Origin: Amphibalanus amphitrite
Taxonomy: Eukaryota; Arthropoda; Thecostraca; Balanomorpha; Balanidae
Length of the DNA: 64,000 bases
Direction of reading: 5' to 3'
Assembly (NCBI RefSeq): GCF_019059575.1
Contig: NW_024882861.1
Location: 67,001 to 131,000 of the forward strand
The notes beneath the pieces were generated by a model. The model searched no databases, had not been told where the DNA came from, and saw only the letters and a program-made list of their open reading frames with translations. The position numbers and the translations under genes are program-made. Position 1 is the stretch's first letter, and each line of letters begins with the position of its first letter. This document shows, piece after piece, positions 20,740-30,040 of this stretch.

Positions 20740-21130
20740 CAACGAAGCCCATCGTTTCTGACCACGACTTACGACCCCGGGGTCATCAGCTCCAGCTCAG
20801 CCCCCGTCTTACCATGTGGGAGGAATGGGAGGGGGACGAGGAGGGAGGGGCGATCAGTGCCGATCAGAGCCGAGTGGTGATGGCCACTCAGCCGGCCGGG
20901 GCGCGCCGGGCCGTCATCTAACCCCTCGTCGGAGCGCTCATAACCGGCCGACGGCGGCTGCCGCGCTGGCCCGAAGGCCGACCGACAGTCGCGCCCCCCG
21001 CCCTCCCGGATCATAGCCCTGACGGATGGCCGGCGATGGACGCCGCCCTCTGGCCTCGGACATCCTTCTGCGGGTGCCGACACCGACAGACGGACGGTCA
21101 TCAGTTGATGGGGCTGCCCCCTCCGGTGTC
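20740..21130. other. GC-rich patch, function unknown
   Basis: GC-rich sequence with open frames on both strands that lack domains. It could be a regulatory element or an exon, but no splice-bounded frame is convincing. Confidence 0.3.
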
Positions 21131-21926
21131 CGTCTGATCTGGCCAGTTCAACAAAGCCGCAGGGATCGGTCGTTCGCTTATGCACTGCCGTCGGCTACTG
21201 TTGATGTCTGTCCGGTTCGGTCCGGAGACGATGATGATACTCTTTAACTTCAGCCACAAATCACGTTCAGGAGTCCTTTCCATTCCATCGATGAAAGTCA
21301 AAAGAATGAAACTTGAGCGAGATTTAACGGGCGACATATGTCAGATGCTATCGGCGAGACAGAGTCTTGACCTCTCTCCATCTAGTTATCGTTAAACTCA
21401 AAGTCAAACACAAGCCTTTTAATCTTAGATTGGATGGAAGAGATTCGAAAGAGCTGCTTCCAAAGGAATCCAGAAGCACAGTCTTCATTAAACCAGGTTT
21501 AATTTCATCAGCGCACCAGAGATAAGTGAACAAGAGAAGCAGTTGAATTGTGACTCAGGAGAGACAGAGCAGCTTCCTGTCGTTTTTCTCAGAAAAGAAA
21601 ATGAGCCGTCTATCCAATCTTGTCGTTATCATATGGAAATTTCGCGCAGAGTTGAGGTGCGAAAAGCGAACGCCCTAGGAGCCATGAAACGACAAAGTGG
21701 GATGTATTATTTGATCGCCCACGCAATTGTTTAATTTGGCTTATATAAATGCAACTTTTTGGATAAACCTGAAAAAAACCTCCAAAAAAACTTTTTTTTC
21801 TCGAAGACCAAATAATAAAGAGGATTCTATAAGCATGTTCCATTAGCATTTTGTTATCTGTGCAATGAGTTATGTTCGACTGATAACATGGTCTTCGAGT
21901 TATGATCGGCTTTGTTGGAAAAAGAA
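21131..21926. other. Non-coding stretch
   Basis: No gene or repeat recognised before the first TAGGGG terminus at 21927. Confidence 0.4.
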
Positions 21927-22298
21927 TAGGGGAGAGCGGGGAGAGTTGTATCATGTCCAAGTTGTATCAGGGCGAATTGTGCCAAACTTATCCAATGGAT
22001 GGCGCTCGCGACACGACCAGCCGACGAGGTTTTCCGGGCGCCATCTTTCCCTGTTCTGTCTTGTGGCTGAGTGGACGCGGCTCGAGGTGAGAGCCGATTT
22101 TATGCTTTTTTAATGTCATTCTAAAAAAAATAAGTTGCAAGAAAATGTGTGTTCTGGGCATTTAGATGTGCACGAATTTGAAAGATCTCCGTAGCGGTGG
22201 TGAGGGTAGGTTCTAAGGCTGCGTGAATGAAAACGGATTTCTCCAGCTGTCCGCTGTTTTTTGAGCACGAGGATGTTTTTTCCAAGATGGCGGCTAGG
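21927..22298. repeat. GTTGTATCA-family block A1, left copy
   Basis: Starts TAGGGGAGAGCGGGGAGAG followed by TTGTATCATG, with GTTGTATCAG repeated 10 bp on. About 370 bp later, at 22298, it abuts the next TAGGGG terminus. A diverged copy lies inverted at 25511-25881. Non-coding. Confidence 0.75.
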
Positions 22299-23205
22299 TA
22301 GGGGAGAGTGGGGTGGGTTGTATCAGTTTTTACTCCGAGACCCATAACCTCGTAACTATCCGTGATAAACTCATTATTTCCATACTATCTCCTTCCTTGA
22401 TTCTTCTGCTTTTTTGTGCCAAGTAACTTTTCCGCTACCTCTACCAGTTTTTATTCTACGGTCTGCCGAATAGAACAATGTTTTTGATACAACTCGCCCC
22501 ATGGCTTGGGTGAGTTGTATCACATGGTGGGGTAATTTGTATCACTATTTCACGTTTCAGGGAGTGTGCTTGCTATTGGTTTTGAACATAACAACAACAT
22601 TAAATGGGGTTAATACAATGTATATGCCCAAAGGCTTCACTTTTATTAAACCAAACTTAGGTCAATCCGAACGAAGCATCAAAACGAACGAAACATCAAC
22701 AGACTAGACGCAAAGGTGACCCGTTAAGAGCAAAGAAGCCAACACATTGTGCCGAAATGGAACGAGCGTTGACTAGCTACCCACAAACGCGATCCAGGGC
22801 TTAGCTTTCGCGATCAAAAGCAGCATACCCATACATACATAGGGGAAGTTGGGGGAACGCCGAATACTTTTTTTCTGACGCCCGTAGCACGCAAGGTAGA
22901 CAACATAAGCTATTCTTGTTGGCGTCATTCGAGAGGCCAGTCTTTTGCCTTTCAAACATACCAGGCGCATTTGATGAATTCGCATACCGTTAAGCGCACA
23001 AACTAAAAATATCAAAGAAGTGACTTTTTCGGCGTTGCCCCGGACTGCGGGGAAAGCCGAAAATGGGAGAAATGATCTACGGGGAATGCCGACATTGATG
23101 TTTTGCCACTTTATTTCAAACTTTATCCAGAATTTATCAAAGCTGACACGCGTTTTAAGAGCTTGAGGACGCTTGGTGCACACTGGAAGTTATAATTGTG
23201 TGATG

Positions 23206-24108
23206 TAGGGGAGAGTGGGGCAAAGCGGCCACCCGGGGCAAAGCGGCCACCCATCGTTTTAGCCCTCCACAGCTGGCGTCAGTTCCAATTTATGGTTTCC
23301 AATTATGCTTCTCTTCGCGGTCGTTCGAATGAGCCAGACCGGGGTTTCAGGCCCATCGCCATTGTTTAGTGAAACACGAAAAAGCATTTTTTTGCCAGGT
23401 TACCAACTATGTTAACAATTTTTAAATGTTATTTTATTCCATAACCGTTTGGAATTTTTATAAGCGTTCTTGTCCATGCATTGCGTGGTTATCGCACATG
23501 CCTTCCACCAATTTTAATGCTTTTTACCCCACTAATAGCTGAGCTGGAATATTTTTGTCTCGGACGGTATGCGCGGGGCAAAGTGGCCGGGGCAAAGTGG
23601 CCAGCCCCCAATTGGCCATAAGTTGTTTTCATCTGGATAAAAAACATGATTTATGTTCAAATATGTCGTCATGCATTCATCTTGGCCACTTTCCGGCTAC
23701 ATGAGTTACCAAATAATGTACTTAAATGTTTTTCTATGAAAATCCTTTCTTTGTTTACCTACAGGTGGGATGCTGGCAAAGTAAGCATCCATCCTCGCTT
23801 AAACCTTGTCACTATCAAATATCCTAGTCGTGCATGAGGCAACCATTCTGTTTCTCATATCGGGACTTGAGAAACTTTGCCGGTGGCCGCTTTGCCCCAG
23901 GGTATGGGGCAAAGCGGCCAATTTGCATAGGTTCAAAGTTTTGTCAATATCTTCCATATGTGAATGCCTTTGGAAATGAAACGCAGTTCAAATAAAAGGC
24001 AATTTAATAGGGATCACATTGGTATAAAAAGAATCATTCCAAGTTTAAAAATCAAGCGTCTGCATCGTAAGAAGCGTTAAGGTGGCCGCTTTGCCCCACT
24101 CTCCCCTA
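23206..24108. mobile_element. TAGGGG element with perfect 28-bp TIRs, GGGGCAAAGCGGCCA family
   Basis: A perfect 28-bp terminal inverted repeat starts TAGGGGAGAGTGGGGCAAAG and continues CGGCCACC; the right copy is 24081-24108. If TA is the duplicated target, the element proper is GGGGAG...CTCCCC, as for mariner-like elements (inference). The word GGGGCAAAGYGGCC occurs about seven times inside (23217, 23235, 23577, 23591, 23884 inverted, 23906, 24082 inverted). No transposase. Confidence 0.85.
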
Positions 24109-24477
24109 ATAAGAAAATGCCAGGTAAATAATTCCTTATAGGTAACAGGCCGTTGTGTCGGAATTGAAAGTGTAATTTGTGTGACTAAAAATTCGCGTTG
24201 CTATTCTACAGCAGTAAAGTCCACGTAGCGTGTTTTAACGTGCGTAATTGCACGTTTTCGGCATTACCCCAGCCAGCCATACTTTCATTTGCAGGCCCAT
24301 AACTTTTCAACGTGCCGTATAAATTTCAAATAGGCAGCACACCATAATGAGTAAGAAATGCAGCTTCAAAGGCGCATGTAGTACAAGGAACGCGTACCTT
24401 GAAAACGCTCTTGGCGCCCTCACAGCCGAAGTATTCCGAATGACGACTCGTAACAAACATGCGATAATTGTAGTCAC

Positions 24478-25367
24478 TTAACCCTCGCATGTGTAGGGGG
24501 GGGTCGGATGGACCCCCCCCCCATGGTTTTTCGCGAATAACTCGCGTAAAAAGCGGCCGATCGCGACGAAACTTTCAGTACCCTCGCATTGATCAATTTT
24601 ACACCTACCCTGAAAATTTCATGACCCTGACCCAAATGACCTCTGACCTGTGACCTCTTTTCCGAGACCATGTTTGGCCGGAATCGCGATTTCGCGTATG
24701 TCGGCTCGCACTAGCCGCGTGTTTGCAAGCTTTTCGTGGTTTCAAACGTTCAAACATGTGATTTGATGTTACTCCCGTGTGTGTCAAGGTCACCTGAAGG
24801 TCAGGTCAGGTCATTGACCTTTGGTGACCTCGGGTGACCTCGGGTCACTTTTTCGAGTTTTACATGTTTCTAGGCTAGTTTTTGGAGCTGAATTCGAATT
24901 TAGCAACCATTTGAACATTTACGAAGTAGTTTTGGTGACTTCGTAACATGTTACGAAGCTGTCAGAGGCGGTTGACACGTACTACGAATACCCGTCACGA
25001 CGCCTACCGGTTGACCTGACCTGACCTGACCCGACCTGGTCTAAATGCTTCAAGACATCATCTGTGATCAAAACTAACACGATATTCGTGATCAGCACCC
25101 CGAAAAACCCCTTAGCAGCCACACTTTACGACTTTATAACAGGTCCCGATTTTCCCGACTTTGGGTCATTGACCTGACCTGGAAGGTCAACCAATGACCT
25201 AGGACCTTAAAATTGGGTATCATCGGCTTCCTCTCGTCACGGGCAACACGCTCGTTTTTTCCGCGAAGCTCTAGCTCGATCAGGGGCCAAACGGCAAGGG
25301 GGGGGGGTCCAACCGACCCCCCCTACACATTAGAAGCTGGCAAACGCCGCACACATGCGAGGGTTAA
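24478..25367. mobile_element. TTAA-bounded (piggyBac-like) MITE, copy 2
   Basis: TTAA at 24478-24481 and 25364-25367. The 13-bp inverted ends CCCTCGCATGTGT / ACACATGCGAGGG are perfect. Next to the ends lie G-run/C-run hairpins (GGGGGGGTCGGATGGACCCC at the left; GGGGTCCAACCGACCCCC at the right). The interior has at least fifteen AGGTCA/TGACCT hexamers, including tandem tgacctgacctgacc at about 25012-25030. Non-coding. Inserted in the 22840-25469 element. Confidence 0.87.
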
Positions 25368-25510
25368 GCTTCAGAGCATCACTGACAGGTGGCATCCATG
25401 TCTTACGGTTTTCGAAATATCTCGAATTTCGGCTTTGCCCCAACTCCGGCATTGCCCCAACTTCCCCTACATGTTACAACATACCCCACCCGGCTCTGAT
25501 ACAACATGTA

Positions 25511-25881
25511 CCTCGCCGCCATCTTGGAAAAAACATCTTCGTGCTCAAAAACAGCGCGGACAGCTGGAAAAATCCATTTTCATTCACGCAGCCTTAGAAC
25601 CTACCCTCACCACCGCTACGGAGATCTTTCAAATTCGTGCACATCTAAATGCCCAAAACACAAATTTTCTTGCAACTTATTTTTTTAGAATGACATTAAA
25701 AAACATAAAATCTGCTCTCACCTCGAGATGCGTCCACCCAGCCACACGACAGAACAGGGAAAGATGGCGCCCGGAAAACCTCATCGGCTGGTCGTGTCAC
25801 GAGCGCCATCTATTGGATAAGTTTGCCACAATTCACCCTGATACAACTTGGACATGATACAACTCTCCCCGCTCTCCCCTA
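25511..25881. repeat. GTTGTATCA-family block A1, right inverted copy
   Basis: Reverse complement of 21927-22298, ending CCGCTCTCCCCTA. It is flanked by a 43-bp inverted pair (about 25470-25510 and 25882-25925; core CCCGGCTCTGATACAACATG), so this copy keeps a longer inner end than the left one. The order of A1 and A2 on the two sides is not that of a simple inverted repeat, so A1 and A2 moved separately. Confidence 0.7.
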
Positions 25882-26673
25882 CATGTTGTATCAGAGCCGG
25901 GTGTGGTATGTTGTAACAATGTAACATGTATGTATGTATGTACATATGTATGGGTATGCTGCTTTTGATCGCGAAAGCTAAGCCCTGGCTCGCGTTTGTA
26001 GGTAGCTAGTCAATGCTCGTTCCATTTCGGCACAATGTGTTGGCTTCTTTGCTCTTAACGGGCCACTTTTGCGTCTAGTCTGTTGATGTTTCGTTCGGAT
26101 TGCATTGACCTAAGTTTGGTCTAATAAAGTGAAGCCTTTGAGCAGACCTATACATTGTATTAACCCCATTTAATGTTGTTGTTATGTTCAAAACCAGTAG
26201 CAAGCACACTCCCTGAAACGTGAAATAGTGATACAAATTACCCCACCATGTGATACAACTCACCCAAGCCATGGGGCAAGTTGTATCAAAAACATTGTTC
26301 TATTCGGGAGACCGTAGAAGAAAAACTGGTAGAGGTAGCGGAAAAGTTACTTTGCACAAAAAAAGCAGAAGAATCAAGGAAGGGGATAGTATGGAAATAA
26401 TGAGTTTATCACGGATAGTTACGAGGTTATGGGTCTCGGAGTAAAAACTGATACAACCCACCCCACTCTCCCCTACCTACGAAGCAGTGAGATGAGGGCT
26501 GTACATACACACGAAGAGCTGTCGGACGACTTTTCGACGTCTATTTTCCTACTCGTCTAAGATTATCAGGACAGACCATTTTGACCCCACTACGGCAGTT
26601 GAATGAGGCTCCGAAACGGGAACGTGATAATTGCATCTTATCCGCAAAGTGGCCCACGGAGCACACGATTATC

Positions 26674-27718
26674 TTAACCCTCGCCCTTGCAGGGCATTTT
26701 TCATAACACGGCCTGGCAGGGGGGGGGGTCGATGCGACCCCCCCTCGCGATTGGCTCCTAGAAACACCAAATTGGCACCTAGAAACACCAAATTTGGTAG
26801 GTAGGTGGGCCCCCTGGAGTTCTCGCCCCTGTGCAAATTTGGTTGCTCTAGGTCAATATTTAGGGGGGTTTGGGGGGTATAAATGTAAAAATTTCGCTAA
26901 AAACAGGTCAAAAGTTTTTCGCTTATAACTTTTGATCTAATTAAGCTAGAGCAAAAAGAAAAGCTTCAGTGACCTCAGCACTTCAAGGCGCGTCGAATGA
27001 TATACTTTTTAGCTTGCTTAAGTGTACTTTTTTGCTTAATTTTTAAGTAAACTTCAATTAATTAATTAAGTTCAAACTAACCAAATTGCATCATATTGCA
27101 TATCATTCGATTCGGCTGATCACCAGGAACACAATGACACCATTTTTGAAGCTCTAAGGTCATTGTGTGCCAAGTTATTGGCAAAAACGTCATTTGACCT
27201 CAGTTGACCTCATATGACCTGACCCATGGATAGGTACACCAAACAAAGAAGCACTAAGTGACCTGCTGTTAAGTACTGTCGTTTCAAAGCACAAAAGTGA
27301 TAGAACAAAGCGGATATCTCCAGTATTTTCCGAATTTAGTATTCTCCCATAGGCTTAACATTACGACGTCATGAGGCTCTAACTGACCTCAGGTCAGTGA
27401 CCTCAAAAAACCCGAACTATATGTTATACAAATCGGTGAACTTAGCACATCCTGAAAGTTTGAATGAAATCAGTCAAAAACTGTGAGCTGGACAGGTGCA
27501 AAAAGAAAATTGAAATTTGACCATGACCTTGTACCGGTTTTTCTGACCTGGTGACCTGACCCAAGGTCACCCGGACCTGAAATTTTCAGGTCATATGTAA
27601 AAGCGTTGCCCCATAGGCTGTGCCAAATTTGGCGGCGCTGCGCGCCGCCGTTTTTACGCTATCTTTGATAAACCTTAGGGGGGGTCGCATCGACCCCCCC
27701 TGCCAGGGCGAGGGTTAA
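26674..27718. mobile_element. TTAA-bounded (piggyBac-like) MITE, copy 3
   Basis: TTAA at 26674-26677 and 27715-27718. Ends CCCTCGCCCTTGCAGGG and, inverted, CCCTCGCCCTGGCAGGG. Matching G-run hairpins lie inside both ends (GGGGTCGATGCGACCCCC left, GGGGTCGCATCGACCCCC right). At least thirteen AGGTCA/TGACCT hexamers, mainly 26970-27590. Non-coding, about 1.04 kb. Confidence 0.87.
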
Positions 27719-27765
27719 TAGGTTTTTATGCAAAGACTTGTTTGCGATGACTCCTGGTAAATGTA

Positions 27766-28120
27766 GAGCGCAGACGACCTCGATGACCTAGATGTTGATC
27801 TAAGCCTTTTTGACATATTTGAGGGGTTAGAGCGTTCGGCCCTTTCGGTAGCTGAGCTTGTCTCGTTGAGCCAGGCATGTCCCAGTGAAAAAGGCAGCCC
27901 AGCAGCTCAAACGGTCGCCCTAGAGGAACATGTTCCTATCGAAAACGCTGTCACCGGTCGCCTGGATGAGGTGACCGTGAGTCTGGAACGTGAGAGCGCA
28001 GTAAAGGGTAAAAGTGGGCTAGGCCCTAGGATGAAAAAGACCAATGTTATCAATTGTTTTTTGTTTTGTTGGGTTTGGCCCTTTCGGTCCAATGAGACCA
28101 TTTCAGAGCCGGGAGGATGA
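27766..28120 (+). pseudogene. Unrecognised reading frame interrupted by a retroposon
   Basis: A frame open from the codon after a TAG at about 27763 encodes an acidic, protein-like peptide (DDLDDLDVDLSLFD near its start, VTGRLDEVTVSLERE later, then MKKTNVIN). The retroposon enters right after this point (target duplication CCAATGTTATCAA at 28041-28053). The frame runs on by chance into it and stops at 28120. Across the duplication the pre-insertion frame would end a few codons later at a TAG near 28389-28391. It could be a terminal exon, a piece of another mobile element, or chance. I know no homologue. Confidence 0.25.
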
Positions 28121-28370
28121 TAGGATATAAGGGGATACATTGGTCTGGGCAGGCACCCTAGTGAGTCACCGGGGCTGAGCCCGTCCAGAGGACAGGCCAC
28201 CCAGCCCCAAGGTACGTACGCACCCGGCTACGGGGTGCGTTCCCGCGGGAGCAGCGGTGCCGCTCCAAGGGAGCAGCCCGCATTAGATAAAGTTGCCTGT
28301 CCAGCCCGCAGAGGGTTGCGGCGTGGAGGAGAAGGATTACAATATCCTGAGGATAAAAGCACGGAACGTT
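28054..28370 (-). mobile_element. Retroposon copy 1 (SINE or truncated LINE 3' end)
   Basis: About 317 bp flanked by CCAATGTTATCAA (28041-28053) and CCAATGTTATTAA (28371-28383), a 13-bp target duplication with one difference. The + strand starts T-rich (ttttttgttttgttggg), so the element lies on the minus strand with an A-rich (CAAAA-like) 3' tail. The body is GC-rich with strong hairpins, such as CACCCGGCTACGGGGTG. A second copy is at 28530-28851. No tRNA-like A/B boxes recognised. Confidence 0.8.
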
Positions 28371-28529
28371 CCAATGTTATTAAGACGTCCTAGGATAGGC
28401 ATTATCCCTAGTCCTACACTTCTAAGTGCGGAACGGATCTGCTCAGCTGTCATGAGTGCGAGTCGCTGGTAGCAGTAATCCTGTTGGCTCTTTGGTAGAA
28501 AATGAGCTCCACGCGCGTTTTTGCTGCAA

Positions 28530-28851
28530 TGTTTTGTTTGTTTTGTTGGGTTAGGCCCTTTCGGTCGACAAGACCATTGCAGAGCCGGAAGGATGATAGG
28601 AATTAGGGGGAGACATTGGTCTGGGCAGGCACCCTAGAGAGTCGCCGGGGCTGAGCCCGTCCATAGGACAGGCCGACCAGCCCCCCAAGCACTCTCTGCA
28701 CCCGGCTACGGGGTGCAGCTCCCTCGGGAGCAGCGGTGCCGCTCCAAGGGAGCAGCCCGCATGAGATAAAGTTGCCTGTCCAGCCCGGATGGGGGTTGTG
28801 GCGTGGAGGAAAAGGATTTCAGTATCCTGAGGATAGAAGCACGGATAGGTG
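28530..28851 (-). mobile_element. Retroposon copy 2 (same family)
   Basis: About 322 bp, closely similar throughout to 28054-28370 (shared CCGGGGCTGAGCCCGTCC, GGAGCAGCGGTGCCGCTCC, TATCCTGAGGATA). It has its own 11-bp target duplication TTTTGCTGCAA at 28519-28529 and 28852-28862. The different duplications show two independent insertions rather than a tandem duplication. A-rich tail on the minus strand. Confidence 0.83.
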
Positions 28852-28862
28852 TTTTGCTGCAA

Positions 28863-29770
28863 CTAACTAAGATGAATAACAGCAAACTACCCAGTACCAA
28901 TACAGTGAACATTTGACACCTCCGAGAGACCATGGAGTAGTCAGAGAGTGCTGAATGGTGGCGGCACCTGGCGCCTGGCGGGCGCCAGAGAGCAGCACCG
29001 CAGGCGCACCACCAGCACTTGGCGGACGCTAGGGAGCAGCACCGGCCCCCAGCTGCCTCACTGCCTGCCCAGTAGGTGGCAGCGTGGTGGCAGTTCTCAG
29101 CCACTCCTGTCCGACGTCCAGTGACGACCTTGACTGGTCATAAACCAACGACGTCATCTGCTGCTCGTTATGCAACCAACAGGACGTCGCTCTATCGGCA
29201 TTGCCTTGTTTGTTTGATATCCTTATACCCGCTCAAAGTTTGAGCAGACAAGGAAATGGTTCAACTAGTTGCTTGCATTTTTGGTAGATATTCGTGCACT
29301 GAAAAAAACAGAGGGCAGTTGAAAGAATAAGGCAAATCAATCATTTGTCTGATTCGTCCTTAAAAAACGTCCATCCGTTGACTTTCCTTTCCCTGTGATC
29401 AACCCAATAGTACATACCTACCCCTGGTCAAAGACTGACCGGGCTGACCCTTCAATACGGCTGGCTATGGTGAAGGACAGATCGGACCCCGACATGAGCA
29501 TGCCTAACCCTTGGAGTGACCGTTGAGGCCGCTAGGTGTTCTGTCCCGCCGGGATATACTGCCGTTCAAACGGTATGGAATGTTGCACGCCGGTGCAAAA
29601 ATCGGTGATCGTCTCGGCCCAATCTCCCTATCTTAATCTCATAGCTGCCTCTTTATGATGAGACAGATATACAGCAAAGCAGCAGCAGATACACCCTTCA
29701 CCAATTACATAAAGTTGGATTGCTTCCTTCTTGATTTGTCTCAAAGTCTGAATGATGATAAATGCATACG
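28863..29770. other. Non-coding stretch
   Basis: No supported gene. At 28960-29050 two related GC-rich segments (ctagggagcagcaccgg-like) form a short imperfect duplication. Confidence 0.4.
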
Positions 29771-29778
29771 CTACCAAA

Positions 29779-30032
29779 CACTGGCGGATCCCGGGGGGGG
29801 GGGGGAGGAGGGAGTCATTCGAGGCAAATTTCTCATTCCCCTGCAGCGCCCGAAATCGACGAAAACTTGTGGTTCTGCGAGATTCATACAAAAACTAAGC
29901 TTCTATTAGAAAAGTTATTTATTAGCACAGTAGTTCGTAAGAAATCGAAATTGAGTTTTTCAAAATTGAAAAAAAAAACGTTTTTTAAATGCCCCCGCAG
30001 CGTATAAGACCGCCTTTCTGGATCCGCCAGTG
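29779..30032. mobile_element. hAT-type MITE
   Basis: Perfect 13-bp TIRs CACTGGCGGATCC (29779-29791) and GGATCCGCCAGTG (30020-30032). They are flanked by CTACCAAA (29771-29778) and CTGCCAAA (30033-30040), an 8-bp target duplication with one change, as expected for hAT transposition. 254 bp, non-coding, with a G-run after the left TIR. Confidence 0.85.
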
Positions 30033-30040
30033 CTGCCAAA

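Larger units (their letters stand above)
22840..25469. mobile_element. TAGGGGAAG element, GCCGAA family
   Basis: Left end TAGGGGAAGTTGGGGGAACG then CCGAA; right end, inverted, TAGGGGAAGTTGGGGCAATG then CCGG. The word GGGGNAANGCCGA recurs about seven times at the ends and inside (about 22850, 23035, 23055, 23082, 24258, 25430, 25446, some inverted). It contains two younger insertions: 23206-24108 and the TTAA element 24478-25367. Its own DNA is therefore only about 0.8 kb, non-coding. Confidence 0.72.
22299..26475. mobile_element. Outer TAGGGG element with ~540-bp inverted arms (A2)
   Basis: The left arm 22299-22839 begins TAGGGGAGAGTGGGGTGGGT. The right arm, about 25941-26475, is its reverse complement and ends CCCCACTCTCCCCTA. 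The arms are closely similar along their length; both hold the words ctcgccccatggc/gccatggggcaag and several GTTGTATCA copies. Between the arms sit the 22840-25469 element and the inverted A1 block. No transposase frame is seen in the arms; the two mirrored frames there are the same DNA read from each arm. Confidence 0.75.

Noticed and set aside
21610..26475. Mirrored 60-214 codon frames in the 22-26 kb cluster
   Set aside because: They are the same repeat arms read from each copy, with no transposase motifs.
28706..29104. 132-codon minus frame with a hydrophobic signal-like stretch
   Set aside because: It begins in featureless DNA and runs into the retroposon; no start context or homology.
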